From NCBI GenBank assembly GCA_016714025.1, contig JADJOB010000001.1, positions 248,001 through 312,000 on the forward strand: 64,000 bases of DNA. The letters are read 5' to 3'. Of the stretch, positions 1-8,596 are shown piece by piece. Each line of letters starts with the position of its first letter. The stretch's first letter is position 1. The position numbers and the translations under genes were made by a program. This DNA is from Saprospiraceae bacterium (GTDB lineage Bacteria; Bacteroidota; Bacteroidia; Chitinophagales; Saprospiraceae). The notes under the pieces are model-generated. The model was not told the DNA's origin, did not search any database, and was given only the letters and a program-made list of their open reading frames with translations.

Positions 1-93
1 ATTGCAGTTTTGCAACATCGAAGGATTGCAACATTTTAGAATTGCAGCATTGAAGAATTGCAGTATTGAAGAATTGCAGTATTGAAATAGAAT
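1..93. repeat. 8-bp unit tandem array (ATTGnAGn family)
   Basis: Degenerate tandem copies of an 8-bp unit such as ATTGCAGT and ATTGAAGA alternate up to the end of the DinB-like gene. The array probably continues to the left of the window. The same family recurs near 40321-40445 and 62681-62805. No coding potential is seen. Confidence 0.8.
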
Positions 94-618
94 TTACGAT
101 CTGAGGATTCTGAGAAATTCCACCCATGGACCGGCATCTTCTTTGTATTGCTTTGCCATAACCCGTACTATTTGATATATATGATCCAAATCATGAGCCA
201 TCCAGGTAGATAGCAACTGACTCAAGGTCACTTGACCAAATTGAGGATGAATACCGGTTTTTATGAAATCGGAGGCTCCCAAGTTCATTTCTTTCAATGA
301 TTTCAAATTCGCAATTCGTTCCTGGCGGAATTCAGCACAAAGTTCGCTGATGGTCTTACCTTTTGAGTTTTCGAATTGTGCAAATCGATCGAAGGATTGA
401 AATGTACCTGAACCATTACCGTTTAGAATAACTTCAATACGCTGAATCCAGTTTGTCTTTTCTGCATGTACATAATGTCCCATAACATCAAATGGAGACC
501 AGCTTTCGGCTCCTTCATTGGTATAAAGCCATGAATCAGAAAGACCCATTAACAATGAATCCAAAACATCAGGGGTTCTTTGGAGTACTTCTATAATATG
601 ATTCAGATTAAACGCCAT
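94..618 (-). CDS. DinB-like superfamily protein
   Basis: This 174-residue protein has the size and helical layout of the DinB/YfiT four-helix-bundle family, which binds a divalent metal with three histidines. Candidate ligands are H48 or H51 in an early helix (GHYVHAE) and H142 and H146 in the late HDLDH motif. Family members are thiol-dependent transferases or damage-inducible proteins of unknown substrate, so no reaction is assigned. It lies 12 bp downstream of the membrane protein at 631-1248, in the same direction, so the two may be cotranscribed. It ends against the repeat array. Confidence 0.75.
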   Translation of the reverse strand: MAFNLNHIIEVLQRTPDVLDSLLMGLSDSWLYTNEGAESWSPFDVMGHYVHAEKTNWIQRIEVILNGNGSGTFQSFDRFAQFENSKGKTISELCAEFRQERIANLKSLKEMNLGASDFIKTGIHPQFGQVTLSQLLSTWMAHDLDHIYQIVRVMAKQYKEDAGPWVEFLRILRS

Positions 619-630
619 CTAGTTAGTAAT

Positions 631-1248
631 TTAATGAAAAATAAGTGAAAGTAAGCCTGTAAGAATCATGGTAATTGCAGTCACAATTCCAGCATTGTGC
701 TCCCATTTATGCGAATTGATTTTGTTTAGTCCACGATTTGCCAAAAAGATCCCGGTTAACATTCCGGCCATGCTAATAACCACATAGATAATCAAAGACA
801 AGCCTAAAATTTTCCAACCATAAAAACTGGCATTGATAAAATAGGCTTCTATTTCAAGACAAGGAGAAAGAAACATAAAAGCCAATAGAGCATAAATTAC
901 CTGTTTCCGGGTTTTAGTTTGCTCCATCATCTGGTCATCAATATGAAAATGATGGTGGGTATGGTGCCTGTAAATAAAATATATACCAGATAAAATTAAG
1001 ATTGCCGGACCAAGCCATACAAGGATCTGTTGATAGGATTGGTAAAATTTATGTGCAAGACCACCTAAAATCAAGCCTAACATTACGGTACTGAGCACAT
1101 GAGCAAGCGATAATGAAAATCCAACCTTAATAAGTTCAGACTCAGACCATTTTTGAGCTTTAGCCAAACTCACTAAAGGCAACCAGTGGCTAGGGATTAA
1201 AGCATGCAATAGGCTGATAATGAATGTCCCTGTTAAAATTTCAATCAT
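631..1248 (-). CDS. His-rich polytopic membrane protein, NicO/RcnA-like metal exporter candidate
   Basis: The protein has about six hydrophobic segments. A first-helix motif HALIPSHW (H15 and H21) resembles the paired histidines in the first helix of NicO/RcnA and UreH/HupE-type metal transporters. A very His-rich cytoplasmic loop (RHHTHHHFH) lies near residue 95. These features suggest transport of nickel, cobalt or a similar cation, but this is inference. The open frame extends upstream to 1317. I chose the ATG at 1248 because it directly precedes the first hydrophobic segment and because the longer version adds only an atypical polar stretch. Confidence 0.55.
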   Translation of the reverse strand: MIEILTGTFIISLLHALIPSHWLPLVSLAKAQKWSESELIKVGFSLSLAHVLSTVMLGLILGGLAHKFYQSYQQILVWLGPAILILSGIYFIYRHHTHHHFHIDDQMMEQTKTRKQVIYALLAFMFLSPCLEIEAYFINASFYGWKILGLSLIIYVVISMAGMLTGIFLANRGLNKINSHKWEHNAGIVTAITMILTGLLSLIFH

Positions 1249-1471
1249 ATGGATGCAAATATGGCTGTTTCCTATTAAAACCCATGGGTTCTTTGATTGT
1301 AATTTGACAAGTATCAATAAGTTGATTGATGAAGGTCATGGGATGCGTCTGGAAATTGCTGAATTTTTACAGAACGATTTGGCTAAGCACTGGACTAAAG
1401 TAACTAGTAATAAAATTAAGAAAAGCTATTAGAATGGGTTAATAAATGAATAATAAGTTATTGGTACAACT

Positions 1472-1879
1472 ATGAAAATTGTAATAAATGATGCTTTAAG
1501 TATTCGTGAAATTCAGGAACTCTTTTCTGCGCGCTACCCTTTCCTGAAAATTGAATTCTTTAGTAAAGGACATTCGAAACATACCGGATCAAAAAAAGAA
1601 CTCATGATACCCGCAAACCTGATCTTAAAAGATTGCAGGTCTGTACACAATAAAGGCAGTCTTGAAATTCATCCCTATACGACTGTCATGGATCTTGAAC
1701 AAGAGTTTCAGGATTCTTTTGGATTGTCAATCCAGGTATTCAGAAAATCAGGTGATGTTTGGATAGAAACTACGGTAACGGATGACTGGACACTCGCCAA
1801 ACAAAATGAAGAAGCTGAATCCTTTTACAATGCCGTTCAGGAAGCAAAAAAGACAGATCGAAATCAAATGTTGCTTTAA
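1472..1879 (+). CDS. conserved hypothetical protein (Bacteroidota family)
   Basis: This soluble 135-residue protein has no signal peptide or membrane segment. Its C-terminal half (around VFRKSGDVW, then TTVTDDWTL) matches a small conserved family I recall from many Bacteroidota, often near stress or transport genes. No function is known to me. The start is the ATG of MKIVINDA. It converges on the TauE/SafE gene with a 4-bp overlap of the two stop regions, so no terminator separates them. Confidence 0.65.
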   Translation: MKIVINDALSIREIQELFSARYPFLKIEFFSKGHSKHTGSKKELMIPANLILKDCRSVHNKGSLEIHPYTTVMDLEQEFQDSFGLSIQVFRKSGDVWIETTVTDDWTLAKQNEEAESFYNAVQEAKKTDRNQMLL

Positions 1880-2613
1880 GTTTTAATTAAAACTTTTACA
1901 ATACCTCCAATTCCAATCAATAAAATTAATACTAAGGTCATTTTTTGAAATCGTTCTGATGGGATTCGATTCAAAATCAATTTACCTAAATAGGTTCCAA
2001 TTAAACTAACCAGAATAAGCAGAGGCACCAAATAAAGGATGTCACGATGCACATATCCATTCATCACATACACTACGCTTCTGCTTAGATCAACTCCAAG
2101 ATCTATAATGGCTGAACTTGCAATATAAACTTCTTTTTCGAGTTGAAATGCTGATAAAACCAATCCTCTAATTGCTCCTCCGGTACCCATGAGACCAGCA
2201 GCAAATCCAGAAAGCGCACCCCCTGTAATAGAGTTTACAGGATTTATACTCAATTTTAAATTGCGAAACCAAAGCAACAGGAAGCCAAGTATAACTAACA
2301 AAACGGAAATGCTCAATTCAAACGTTTCTTTCTTGACATAACGACTTAAAGCTGCTCCTAAAATCACAAATACAACTGCTGGAATTCCTAAATAGATCAG
2401 AATCCTGCGATCAATTCCTTTACGAAAAAAACCTATTTTAGTAAGATTGCTGGAAACATGAAATAATGCTGTAATTCCAAGGACTGTATGGAAATCTAAA
2501 AAATATTCTGCAAGTGGTACAAAATAAATTGAAGACCCAAAACCACCAATGGTTCCAAGAATTTCAGCCAGAATTGCCAGAAATAAAAAAACAGCTACAG
2601 TAAAATTGCTCAA
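1876..2613 (-). CDS. TauE/SafE-family permease
   Basis: The 245-residue protein has about eight hydrophobic segments arranged as two related halves. Glycine-rich openings (residues ~18-28, GTIGGFGSS; ~130-147, GGALSGFAAGLMGTGG) are the typical duplicated TauE/SafE signature. The family exports or imports small organosulfur anions, sulfite or other organic anions across the inner membrane; the substrate here is unknown. It is transcribed toward the conserved gene at 1472 and begins 90 bp after the end of the Hsp20 gene on the same strand, so it may be a tail member of the stress operon or have its own promoter. Confidence 0.8.
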   Translation of the reverse strand: MSNFTVAVFLFLAILAEILGTIGGFGSSIYFVPLAEYFLDFHTVLGITALFHVSSNLTKIGFFRKGIDRRILIYLGIPAVVFVILGAALSRYVKKETFELSISVLLVILGFLLLWFRNLKLSINPVNSITGGALSGFAAGLMGTGGAIRGLVLSAFQLEKEVYIASSAIIDLGVDLSRSVVYVMNGYVHRDILYLVPLLILVSLIGTYLGKLILNRIPSERFQKMTLVLILLIGIGGIVKVLIKT

Positions 2614-2703
2614 GACTAATTAGATTTTATGTAATAATACTTAAAAAGCGCAAGAGCACTAATGACGATCATTTATTTCTGGCAATCGATCAGAAACAAA
2701 AGA

Positions 2704-3144
2704 TCAGGCAATCTTAATTTCCTTGGCTACTTTTTCTTCAACCTGCTCAAGCTTAGGCAAATGAATTTTAAGAATCCCGTCTACATAAGCAGCTGTAATG
2801 TGAGACTGGTCAATTATACTTGGCAATGAAAAACTTCTACTAAATGCTGAATAGTTGAATTCTCTGTGTTTCCAATTGGCCTTCTCCATTGTTTCCTGCT
2901 TGTCTTGCTTTTCCACAGAAACGGTCAACATGGAATTATCATCAACCTTCAATTTAAAATTAGATTTTGAAAAGCCGGGAGCAGCAATTTCAATTGAAAA
3001 ATGTTTAATACTTTCCAAAACATTAATTGGTGGAAAGTTTAATTCGTTCCCTTTAAATAGTTCTGAACCTGTAAAGTCATCATACCAGGTAGGAATCATA
3101 CTAAAAAAAGGGAAATTCCTGTTAATTCGACTTAAAGAATTCAT
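2704..3144 (-). CDS. Hsp20/alpha-crystallin small heat shock protein
   Basis: The protein is 146 residues with this start. An alpha-crystallin domain spans roughly residues 40-135; its core is the region around IEIAAPGFSKSNFKL and the C-terminal strand DGILKIHLPK. Small Hsps are ATP-independent holdases that keep denatured proteins soluble in the cytoplasm. The frame is open to 3201, but that would overlap the stop of the universal stress gene by about 40 bp. The ATG at 3144 leaves a 16-bp gap and gives a usual N-terminus (MNSLSRI). It is the last gene of a CBS-Usp-Hsp20 unit, which suggests stress induction. Confidence 0.88.
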   Translation of the reverse strand: MNSLSRINRNFPFFSMIPTWYDDFTGSELFKGNELNFPPINVLESIKHFSIEIAAPGFSKSNFKLKVDDNSMLTVSVEKQDKQETMEKANWKHREFNYSAFSRSFSLPSIIDQSHITAAYVDGILKIHLPKLEQVEEKVAKEIKIA

Positions 3145-3160
3145 ATGACAAAATTTATTG

Positions 3161-3643
3161 TTATCTAACAACCAGCACTGGGCATTTGGCATGTCTGACA
3201 ACGTCCTCCGCTACACTGCCCAATACAAAACGCTTAATTCCTTTTCGCCCATGGGATCCCATTACAATTAAATCCGCTTCTAATTCTTGCTGTGATTCAA
3301 TTATGGTAGCGCCAATATCATTGCTTTCTTTACAAATTAAATGCAATTCCATCTCAGGATGGTCAATTTGTAATTGAGCCATTAATTCATCCAATAGCAC
3401 TTGATTTTCTTCACGCAATTTACTTAAAAGGTCATCAGCATAAATTTGATTTCCAAATACCGGACTCCCTGTTTCATACAACAAGGGATTAATCATAATA
3501 TGCAAAATATAAATGGACAAATTATTTGATTCATTCAACTTTAATGTCCATGCCAGGGCATGTTTAGAGTATTCTGAAAAATCGTAGGGACAAAGAATTT
3601 TATTAAAAGGTACCATATTTGAGAATTTATAATTTTCCACCAA
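3161..3643 (-). CDS. universal stress protein, ATP-binding UspA type
   Basis: This is a single 160-residue Usp domain. It begins with the first strand KILCPYDFSE (conserved Asp at 21) and ends with the nucleotide loop G129-x2-G132-x9-G142-S143, the G-2X-G-9X-G(S/T) signature of ATP-binding Usp proteins. The C-terminus CPVLVVR is typical. The ATG at 3643 is used; M10 (3616) is an equally plausible start. It lies 11 bp after the CBS gene and 16 bp before the Hsp20 gene, so all three are probably one transcript. Confidence 0.9.
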   Translation of the reverse strand: MVENYKFSNMVPFNKILCPYDFSEYSKHALAWTLKLNESNNLSIYILHIMINPLLYETGSPVFGNQIYADDLLSKLREENQVLLDELMAQLQIDHPEMELHLICKESNDIGATIIESQQELEADLIVMGSHGRKGIKRFVLGSVAEDVVRHAKCPVLVVR

Positions 3644-3654
3644 ATATAATAATT

Positions 3655-4074
3655 TTAAGCAGGATTGCTGATATACCTTAAAATATCATATGGTGTCACT
3701 AAGCCCAGCAGTTCGTCTTTCTGAACTACAGGCAAACAATGAAAATAATTAGTTAAAAACACATCAATGGCAACCTCAATTCGATCATCTGGCTCCAATT
3801 TCCCTAATCTGGTCACCATGATTTGCTTCACTTTTGTGAATTTCAATTTTTGATCGCTATGAATTTCAACCGACTTCCCTTCCAGGATTGAATTGGCATA
3901 TAATAAAAAATCAGATTTGCTTACCAAGCCCACTAAATTCCGAAAATGGACTACAGGGATATGGTGGATGGAATGGTTTTCAAATAATTCCTTTACCATA
4001 AACAAATCATCCTCTGGAGTCAGGGTAACCAACTCACGTGTCATAATATCACTAACCGGGTTCTTTAAATTCAT
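3655..4074 (-). CDS. CBS-domain pair protein
   Basis: The 139 residues consist almost wholly of two CBS motifs (about 5-65 and 75-135), with no attached enzyme or transporter domain. Tandem CBS modules bind adenine nucleotides such as AMP or ATP and act as energy sensors. The protein starts with NPVSDIMTRELVTL, and the second repeat starts near VKQIMVTRLGKLEP. It is the first gene of the CBS-Usp-Hsp20 unit and diverges from the histidine kinase across an 83-bp gap holding a FixK/FNR-like site. Confidence 0.88.
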   Translation of the reverse strand: MNLKNPVSDIMTRELVTLTPEDDLFMVKELFENHSIHHIPVVHFRNLVGLVSKSDFLLYANSILEGKSVEIHSDQKLKFTKVKQIMVTRLGKLEPDDRIEVAIDVFLTNYFHCLPVVQKDELLGLVTPYDILRYISNPA

Positions 4075-4118
4075 CGCTTAATTTTTTGTAAAATTATCAG
4101 GCTAATACCAGTTAAATC

Positions 4119-4132
4119 CTGATCTTTGTCAA
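4119..4132. promoter_or_regulatory. candidate FixK/FNR/Crp-family operator between divergent units
   Basis: The sequence CTGA-TCTTTG-TCAA matches seven of the eight defined bases of the FixK/FNR 'anaerobox' TTGA-N6-TCAA. It is 45 bp upstream of the CBS start and 26 bp upstream of the kinase start. The divergent kinase operon encodes a Crp-family regulator, which makes autoregulation and control of the stress genes plausible. A single site found by eye could occur by chance. Confidence 0.45.
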
Positions 4133-4157
4133 CATTTAAAATGATATCGCTCAGGTA

Positions 4158-5447
4158 ATGGACTCCAATTCACAGCATTTTTATAAAACTGGAAACTTTT
4201 TAAGTTCTGTATTAGAAACGGCCATTGATGCGATCATTATAATTAACGCAAAAGGGACCATTCTGCTGTTGAATGAAAGCGCAGCCAAAATTTTTGGCTA
4301 CGAAAAATCCGAGTTATTATTAAAGAATGTAAATGTTTTAACTCCGGAACCTCATAACAGGCTACACGATCAATATATTAATAATCATATCCAAACAGGC
4401 ATCAATAAAATTATTGGCATTGGCAGGGAGGTTGTAGGGGTCAAAAAAGATGGAACCCAATTTCCGGTCCGACTCGCTGTGAGTAAATTTATAGTTGAAG
4501 AAGAAATTTATTTTACCGGAGTTATCCATGATTTAACTGCACAAAAAGAAGTCGAACAAAAACTGATTTATGTCAATAAGAATCTCGAAAATTTAGTTGA
4601 TTCCCGAACAGGCCAACTGCGGGAAAGCATTAATCAACTAAGTTCGAATAACCTGGCACTTGAAACAGAAATCAATGAGCGCATTGAAATTGAAAAAAAA
4701 TTAAAACTGCGGGAAAAAGAACTTTTAAATGCTTTGGAAAAAGAACGCGATTTGAATTTACTAAAGTCCCGGTTCGTGTCGATTGCATCTCATGAGTTCC
4801 GAACGCCCCTGGCAAATATCCTAAGTTCAATTAACCTCATTGAGCACTATGATTCTGCAGAAACCCGTGCTAAAAAAATCAATCATTTAGCTAAAATCAA
4901 AAATAATATACATTACCTGAATGGAATTCTTAATGAATTTTTAACCCTAACCCGTATAGAAGAAGGAAAATTTAATATTAAATTAGAATCCATTGACCTT
5001 ATTCATTTAGTTCAGGAAATTACAGAAGAATTTAACTTATTAAAAAAGCCAGAGCAAACCATTCGGATGAATTATGAAACCAGTCCGGAATACCAGATTT
5101 TAACTGATCAAAATTGCGTACGGCATATAATAAATAATTTAATTGCCAATGCGGTTAAATATTCCGGAGACTCATCCAAAATTGATATTAATATCCGAGA
5201 TACAGAGTTGCATACAGAAATTTCAGTGGCTGATGATGGAATTGGAATTCCTGAAAGTGAACAAAAATTTATTTTTGATATTTTTTATAGAGGTTCAAAT
5301 GTATTAAACATTCAAGGTACCGGACTAGGATTGAATATTGTAAAAAAATACCTGGATGTACTACAGGGAAGTATCAGTTTTAAATCAAAAGAAAAGGAAG
5401 GAACCCAATTTACTATAAAATTACCTAAGCATGGCCGACAAAACTAA
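4158..5447 (+). CDS. soluble PAS histidine kinase with FixL-like haem-PAS residues
   Basis: The 429-residue protein has no membrane segment. A PAS domain (about 14-130) is followed by a coiled coil (about 132-205), a HisKA domain with H-box SHEFRTP (H212), and an HATPase domain with G-boxes DDGIGIPE and GTGLGLNIV. The PAS domain aligns by eye to FixL. RLHDQY places H70 at the haem-ligand histidine (H200 in Bradyrhizobium FixL), and IIGIGR places R90 at the oxygen-contacting arginine (R220). This predicts a cytoplasmic oxygen or redox sensor. It overlaps its response regulator by 17 bp, so the two are translationally coupled. Confidence 0.85.
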   Translation: MDSNSQHFYKTGNFLSSVLETAIDAIIIINAKGTILLLNESAAKIFGYEKSELLLKNVNVLTPEPHNRLHDQYINNHIQTGINKIIGIGREVVGVKKDGTQFPVRLAVSKFIVEEEIYFTGVIHDLTAQKEVEQKLIYVNKNLENLVDSRTGQLRESINQLSSNNLALETEINERIEIEKKLKLREKELLNALEKERDLNLLKSRFVSIASHEFRTPLANILSSINLIEHYDSAETRAKKINHLAKIKNNIHYLNGILNEFLTLTRIEEGKFNIKLESIDLIHLVQEITEEFNLLKKPEQTIRMNYETSPEYQILTDQNCVRHIINNLIANAVKYSGDSSKIDINIRDTELHTEISVADDGIGIPESEQKFIFDIFYRGSNVLNIQGTGLGLNIVKKYLDVLQGSISFKSKEKEGTQFTIKLPKHGRQN

Positions 5448-6477
5448 AATCCTGTTAATTGAGGATAATACAGAAATGCGTGAAAACATTGCTGAAATAC
5501 TTGAGATTTCAGATTACACCGTATTTACCGCAGAAGATGGCCTAAAGGGAATTCAGGCTGCAAGGCAACACCAACCGGATCTGATTTTAAGTGATATCAT
5601 GATGCCCAATCTGGATGGTCTTGGCATGTTAAAAATTATCAATCAAGATGAGCATTTAAAGGATATCCCTGTAATTTTTCTAACAGCCAAAGCTGAAAAG
5701 GATGATTTCAGAAAGGGAATGAATCTTGGAGCAGAAGATTATTTAGTTAAACCCTTTGAAGCTGCAGATTTATTGGCAGTGATTGAAAAAAAGATTAACA
5801 AATACAAAAGAATTTCCAGGTTGAAATTCGGAAAATCGCTTACTGGATTATTGGATTTAAATTTGATTCAAACAGTTCCCCAGGTAAAACAACTCCTTGA
5901 TCAAACAGAAAGCAAAATACTGGGTAAAAAAACAAAAATCTGGAATCTTGGAGACAATGTTAATCATGTTTATTTTCTTGAAGGCGGCATTGCTAAAGAA
6001 GTAATAGAATCTGTAGGGGACAAAGAATTAATCTTAAATTTTTATCTGGGCCCGGGTGTCGTTGGCCTGAATCGAATCTTTCATATACGGTATTCAAGTG
6101 TCCTGGAATTAATTGAGGAGTGTGCCATTAAAGCAATTCCAAAAAAACTTATTGAAGACATTATAATAAAAGAAAATTTACTGTATGCATATCAGGCTTT
6201 TTGTACCGCTTACTCCCAAGAATATGTACAAAGGCTTTCAATTAATTCTTACGGAAATGTAAGAGAAAAAGTAGCTTACCATCTGATCCTCCTGTCGGGG
6301 TTGTTTAAAGACAAAGCCATTGCATTAAGCCGGGATGACCTTGCAGCCTATTGTGGCATGGCTAAAGAAACCTTGATTCGTATGCTTACGGAATTTAAAG
6401 AAGAAAAATTAATACACCTGGATTCTGAAGGCATTAGTTTACTCCAGGTTCAAAAGTTAAATGCCTTGGTTTTATAA
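5431..6477 (+). CDS. response regulator: receiver domain fused to Crp/Fnr-type regulator
   Basis: An N-terminal receiver domain (1-120) has the acidic pocket E11/D12, phosphoacceptor D55 (LILSDIMMP) and K107 (LVKPF). It is followed by a cyclic-nucleotide-binding fold (about 145-265) and a Crp-type winged helix (about 290-345) with recognition helix near AYCGMAKETLIRML. This combines the roles of FixJ (receiver) and FixK (Crp-family regulator) in one chain. No four-cysteine Fe-S cluster motif is seen in its N-terminus, so control is presumably by phosphorylation rather than by an FNR cluster. Its likely partner is the overlapping PAS kinase. Candidate target: the site at 4119-4132. Confidence 0.9.
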   Translation: MADKTKILLIEDNTEMRENIAEILEISDYTVFTAEDGLKGIQAARQHQPDLILSDIMMPNLDGLGMLKIINQDEHLKDIPVIFLTAKAEKDDFRKGMNLGAEDYLVKPFEAADLLAVIEKKINKYKRISRLKFGKSLTGLLDLNLIQTVPQVKQLLDQTESKILGKKTKIWNLGDNVNHVYFLEGGIAKEVIESVGDKELILNFYLGPGVVGLNRIFHIRYSSVLELIEECAIKAIPKKLIEDIIIKENLLYAYQAFCTAYSQEYVQRLSINSYGNVREKVAYHLILLSGLFKDKAIALSRDDLAAYCGMAKETLIRMLTEFKEEKLIHLDSEGISLLQVQKLNALVL

Positions 6478-6519
6478 TTTTATTGGAACATACGATTCAG
6501 AAGAATTGGTCTGAAGTTC

Positions 6520-7053
6520 TTATAAACCCAATCCTACATGAATGCCAATCAATTGATTAAATGACTGCTTCTTTGCAAAACGAGTCGGTGCAAGCAATTC
6601 AATAAAAAAATTGCAATGCTTGCTTAATGCAAAGGACTTATTAATTAATGGGGTAAAACCAAACTGATTTTCTCCGGCTTCAAAAGCCAGTCTAAAACCT
6701 AAGGTATAATTATTTCTAAAAGGCAGCAGGATCCCTGGATGATATAACAAGTGCACATTGTAAGGGGTTTCTAATTCTAAATAAGGTTTGATAACCGGAA
6801 CGATTTCCAAATCAATTTTAAGCCTACTCCCTGTATTTAATGTAATCCCCATTGGAAAACCGATGGTATAAAAGTCGGATTTATCAAGAAAAGTGATTTC
6901 GGACTTGTGGACTCCAAATAAAATCTGAACAAGCCCAATGTGATAACCAGAAAGCTTTTGCATACCAATTTCTGGCTTAATAATTTCTTGTCCCTGGACA
7001 AAAGAAAAAACACCTAATAGGATGATTCCTAAAATGCCTGACATTCTGGACAT
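6520..7053 (-). CDS. secreted or outer-membrane hypothetical protein
   Basis: The 177-residue protein starts with a signal peptide (hydrophobic core about 6-18, then VQGQ). The rest is rich in alternating hydrophobic/polar stretches and ends in an aromatic/Gly-Leu C-terminus (HVGLGL). This looks like a small outer-membrane beta-barrel or a cell-surface protein. I do not recognise a named family. It converges on the REC-Crp gene, leaving a 42-bp gap. Confidence 0.55.
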   Translation of the reverse strand: MSRMSGILGIILLGVFSFVQGQEIIKPEIGMQKLSGYHIGLVQILFGVHKSEITFLDKSDFYTIGFPMGITLNTGSRLKIDLEIVPVIKPYLELETPYNVHLLYHPGILLPFRNNYTLGFRLAFEAGENQFGFTPLINKSFALSKHCNFFIELLAPTRFAKKQSFNQLIGIHVGLGL

Positions 7054-7119
7054 ACTTTAAATTTATTTAAAAAGCACCTCTAAACAAAAGATTTTTCTTT
7101 ATTTAAGACAAATGTATCT

Positions 7120-7127
7120 TAATTTTG
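7120..7127 (+). promoter_or_regulatory. Bacteroidota -7 promoter box (TAATTTTG) for tnaA/tpl
   Basis: TAATTTTG matches the Bacteroidota primary sigma -7 consensus TAnnTTTG. It lies 70 bp upstream of the chosen tnaA start. No clear -33 TTG was found at the ideal spacing. Confidence 0.45.
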
Positions 7128-7197
7128 TAACCGAACCAAGTTTTTATAAAATCATTTGATTTTTAAAGAACTTTTTTTTACTAGAAAGCCAATACAT

Positions 7198-8586
7198 ATG
7201 AAAACAATCATTGAACCATTCCGGATTAAATCCGTTGAACCCATCCGTTTTAATTCTGCAGTTGAACGCAGCCAGATCCTGGCGCGTTCATTTTACAACC
7301 CCTTTCTGATTCACTCAGAAGATGTGATCATTGACTTACTTACTGACAGCGGCACAAGCGCCATGAGCAGCAATCAGTGGGCCGGCATCATGCAGGGAGA
7401 TGAATCTTATGCCTGCAGTCCGAGTTTTTATCGATTTGAAAATACCGTTCGCAGAATAACGGGCATGAACTATATAATTCCAACGCATCAGGGACGGGCC
7501 GCTGAAAACATTCTCTTTAATATACTTGGTGGAAAGGGAAAAACAGTATTAAGCAATACCCTCTTTGATACGACCCGGGCTAATATTGAATTTTCAGGAG
7601 CTCAGGGGATCGATCTTCCTTGTATGGAAGGTAAAATTCCATCAAAACCTGCACCATTTAAAGGCAATATTGACCTGGAAGCCTTGCATCAGCATATTCA
7701 GAATATTGGGCCTGAAAATATTCCAATGGTGATTATTACAGTTACAAATAATTCCAACGGAGGACAACCGGTCAGTATGGAAAATATTCGAAACGCCTCG
7801 TTGATTTGTAAACAATATCAAATTCCATTTTTTATCGATGCCTGCAGATTTGCAGAAAATTGTTATTTCATTAAAATCAGAGAAAAAGAATACAGTACGA
7901 ACAGCATTGAAGAAATAGCCCGTGAATTATTTTCCTATGCAGATGGTTGCACGATGAGTGCTAAAAAAGATGCTTTCGCAAATATTGGAGGGTTTTTAGC
8001 TTTACAACAATCAGAACTTGCACTAAAATGTAGAAATTTATTGGTTATCACCGAAGGATTTCCAACCTATGGCGGATTAGCAGGAAGGGATCTTGAAGCG
8101 ATTGCAATTGGTTTAGAAGAAGTATTGGATGAACACTACTTGCAATATCGCATACGGAGCATTGAATATTTGGCTCAAAAACTTATAGATCACAACATCC
8201 CCATCATGCAACCTGCTGGTGGTCATGCAGTTTATTTGGATGCTAAAGCATTCTTACCACACATTCCACCCGATCAATATCCCGGACAAGCGCTGGTGTG
8301 TGCTTTATATATTGAAGGTGGAATCCGAAGTGTAGAAATTGGTTCGCTGATGTTTGGAAAGTATCAATCGGATTCTGATACAAAGGTTTTAATTCCTGCA
8401 AACCAGGAATTGGTTCGGTTGGCAATTCCAAGAAGAGTTTATACACAAAGTCATATTGATTATGTAGCAGAAGTCATTATCGAAGTTTGGAAGAATCGGG
8501 ACAAATTAAACGGTTATACGATTCTGGAAGAAGCCCCGTTACTGCGTCATTTTACAGCTAAATTAAAACCCATTCACACGAATTAA
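7198..8586 (+). CDS. tnaA: tryptophanase (L-tryptophan indole-lyase)
   Basis: This PLP enzyme (beta-eliminating lyase family, 462 residues) cleaves L-tryptophan to indole, pyruvate and ammonia in the cytoplasm. The PLP lysine is K257 in MSAKKDA. Two residues separate it from its neighbour: LRHFTAKLK carries His451, equivalent to tryptophanase His463, and VEIGS has Ile where tyrosine phenol-lyase has the substrate-binding Arg. The frame is open from 7156, but the ATG at 7198 gives the expected N-terminus (MKTIIEPFRIKSVEP). It is 10 bp upstream of the tyrosine phenol-lyase gene. One oddity is CSPSFY in place of the usual GS.x.Y loop. Substrate is inferred from residues only. Confidence 0.85.
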   Translation: MKTIIEPFRIKSVEPIRFNSAVERSQILARSFYNPFLIHSEDVIIDLLTDSGTSAMSSNQWAGIMQGDESYACSPSFYRFENTVRRITGMNYIIPTHQGRAAENILFNILGGKGKTVLSNTLFDTTRANIEFSGAQGIDLPCMEGKIPSKPAPFKGNIDLEALHQHIQNIGPENIPMVIITVTNNSNGGQPVSMENIRNASLICKQYQIPFFIDACRFAENCYFIKIREKEYSTNSIEEIARELFSYADGCTMSAKKDAFANIGGFLALQQSELALKCRNLLVITEGFPTYGGLAGRDLEAIAIGLEEVLDEHYLQYRIRSIEYLAQKLIDHNIPIMQPAGGHAVYLDAKAFLPHIPPDQYPGQALVCALYIEGGIRSVEIGSLMFGKYQSDSDTKVLIPANQELVRLAIPRRVYTQSHIDYVAEVIIEVWKNRDKLNGYTILEEAPLLRHFTAKLKPIHTN

Positions 8587-8596
8587 TTAAAACACC

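Noticed and set aside
1220..1432. 70-residue plus-strand frame upstream of the conserved hypothetical gene
   Set aside because: It overlaps the start of the minus-strand membrane-protein gene, has no recognisable domain or promoter, and its composition is not gene-like. I could not support it.
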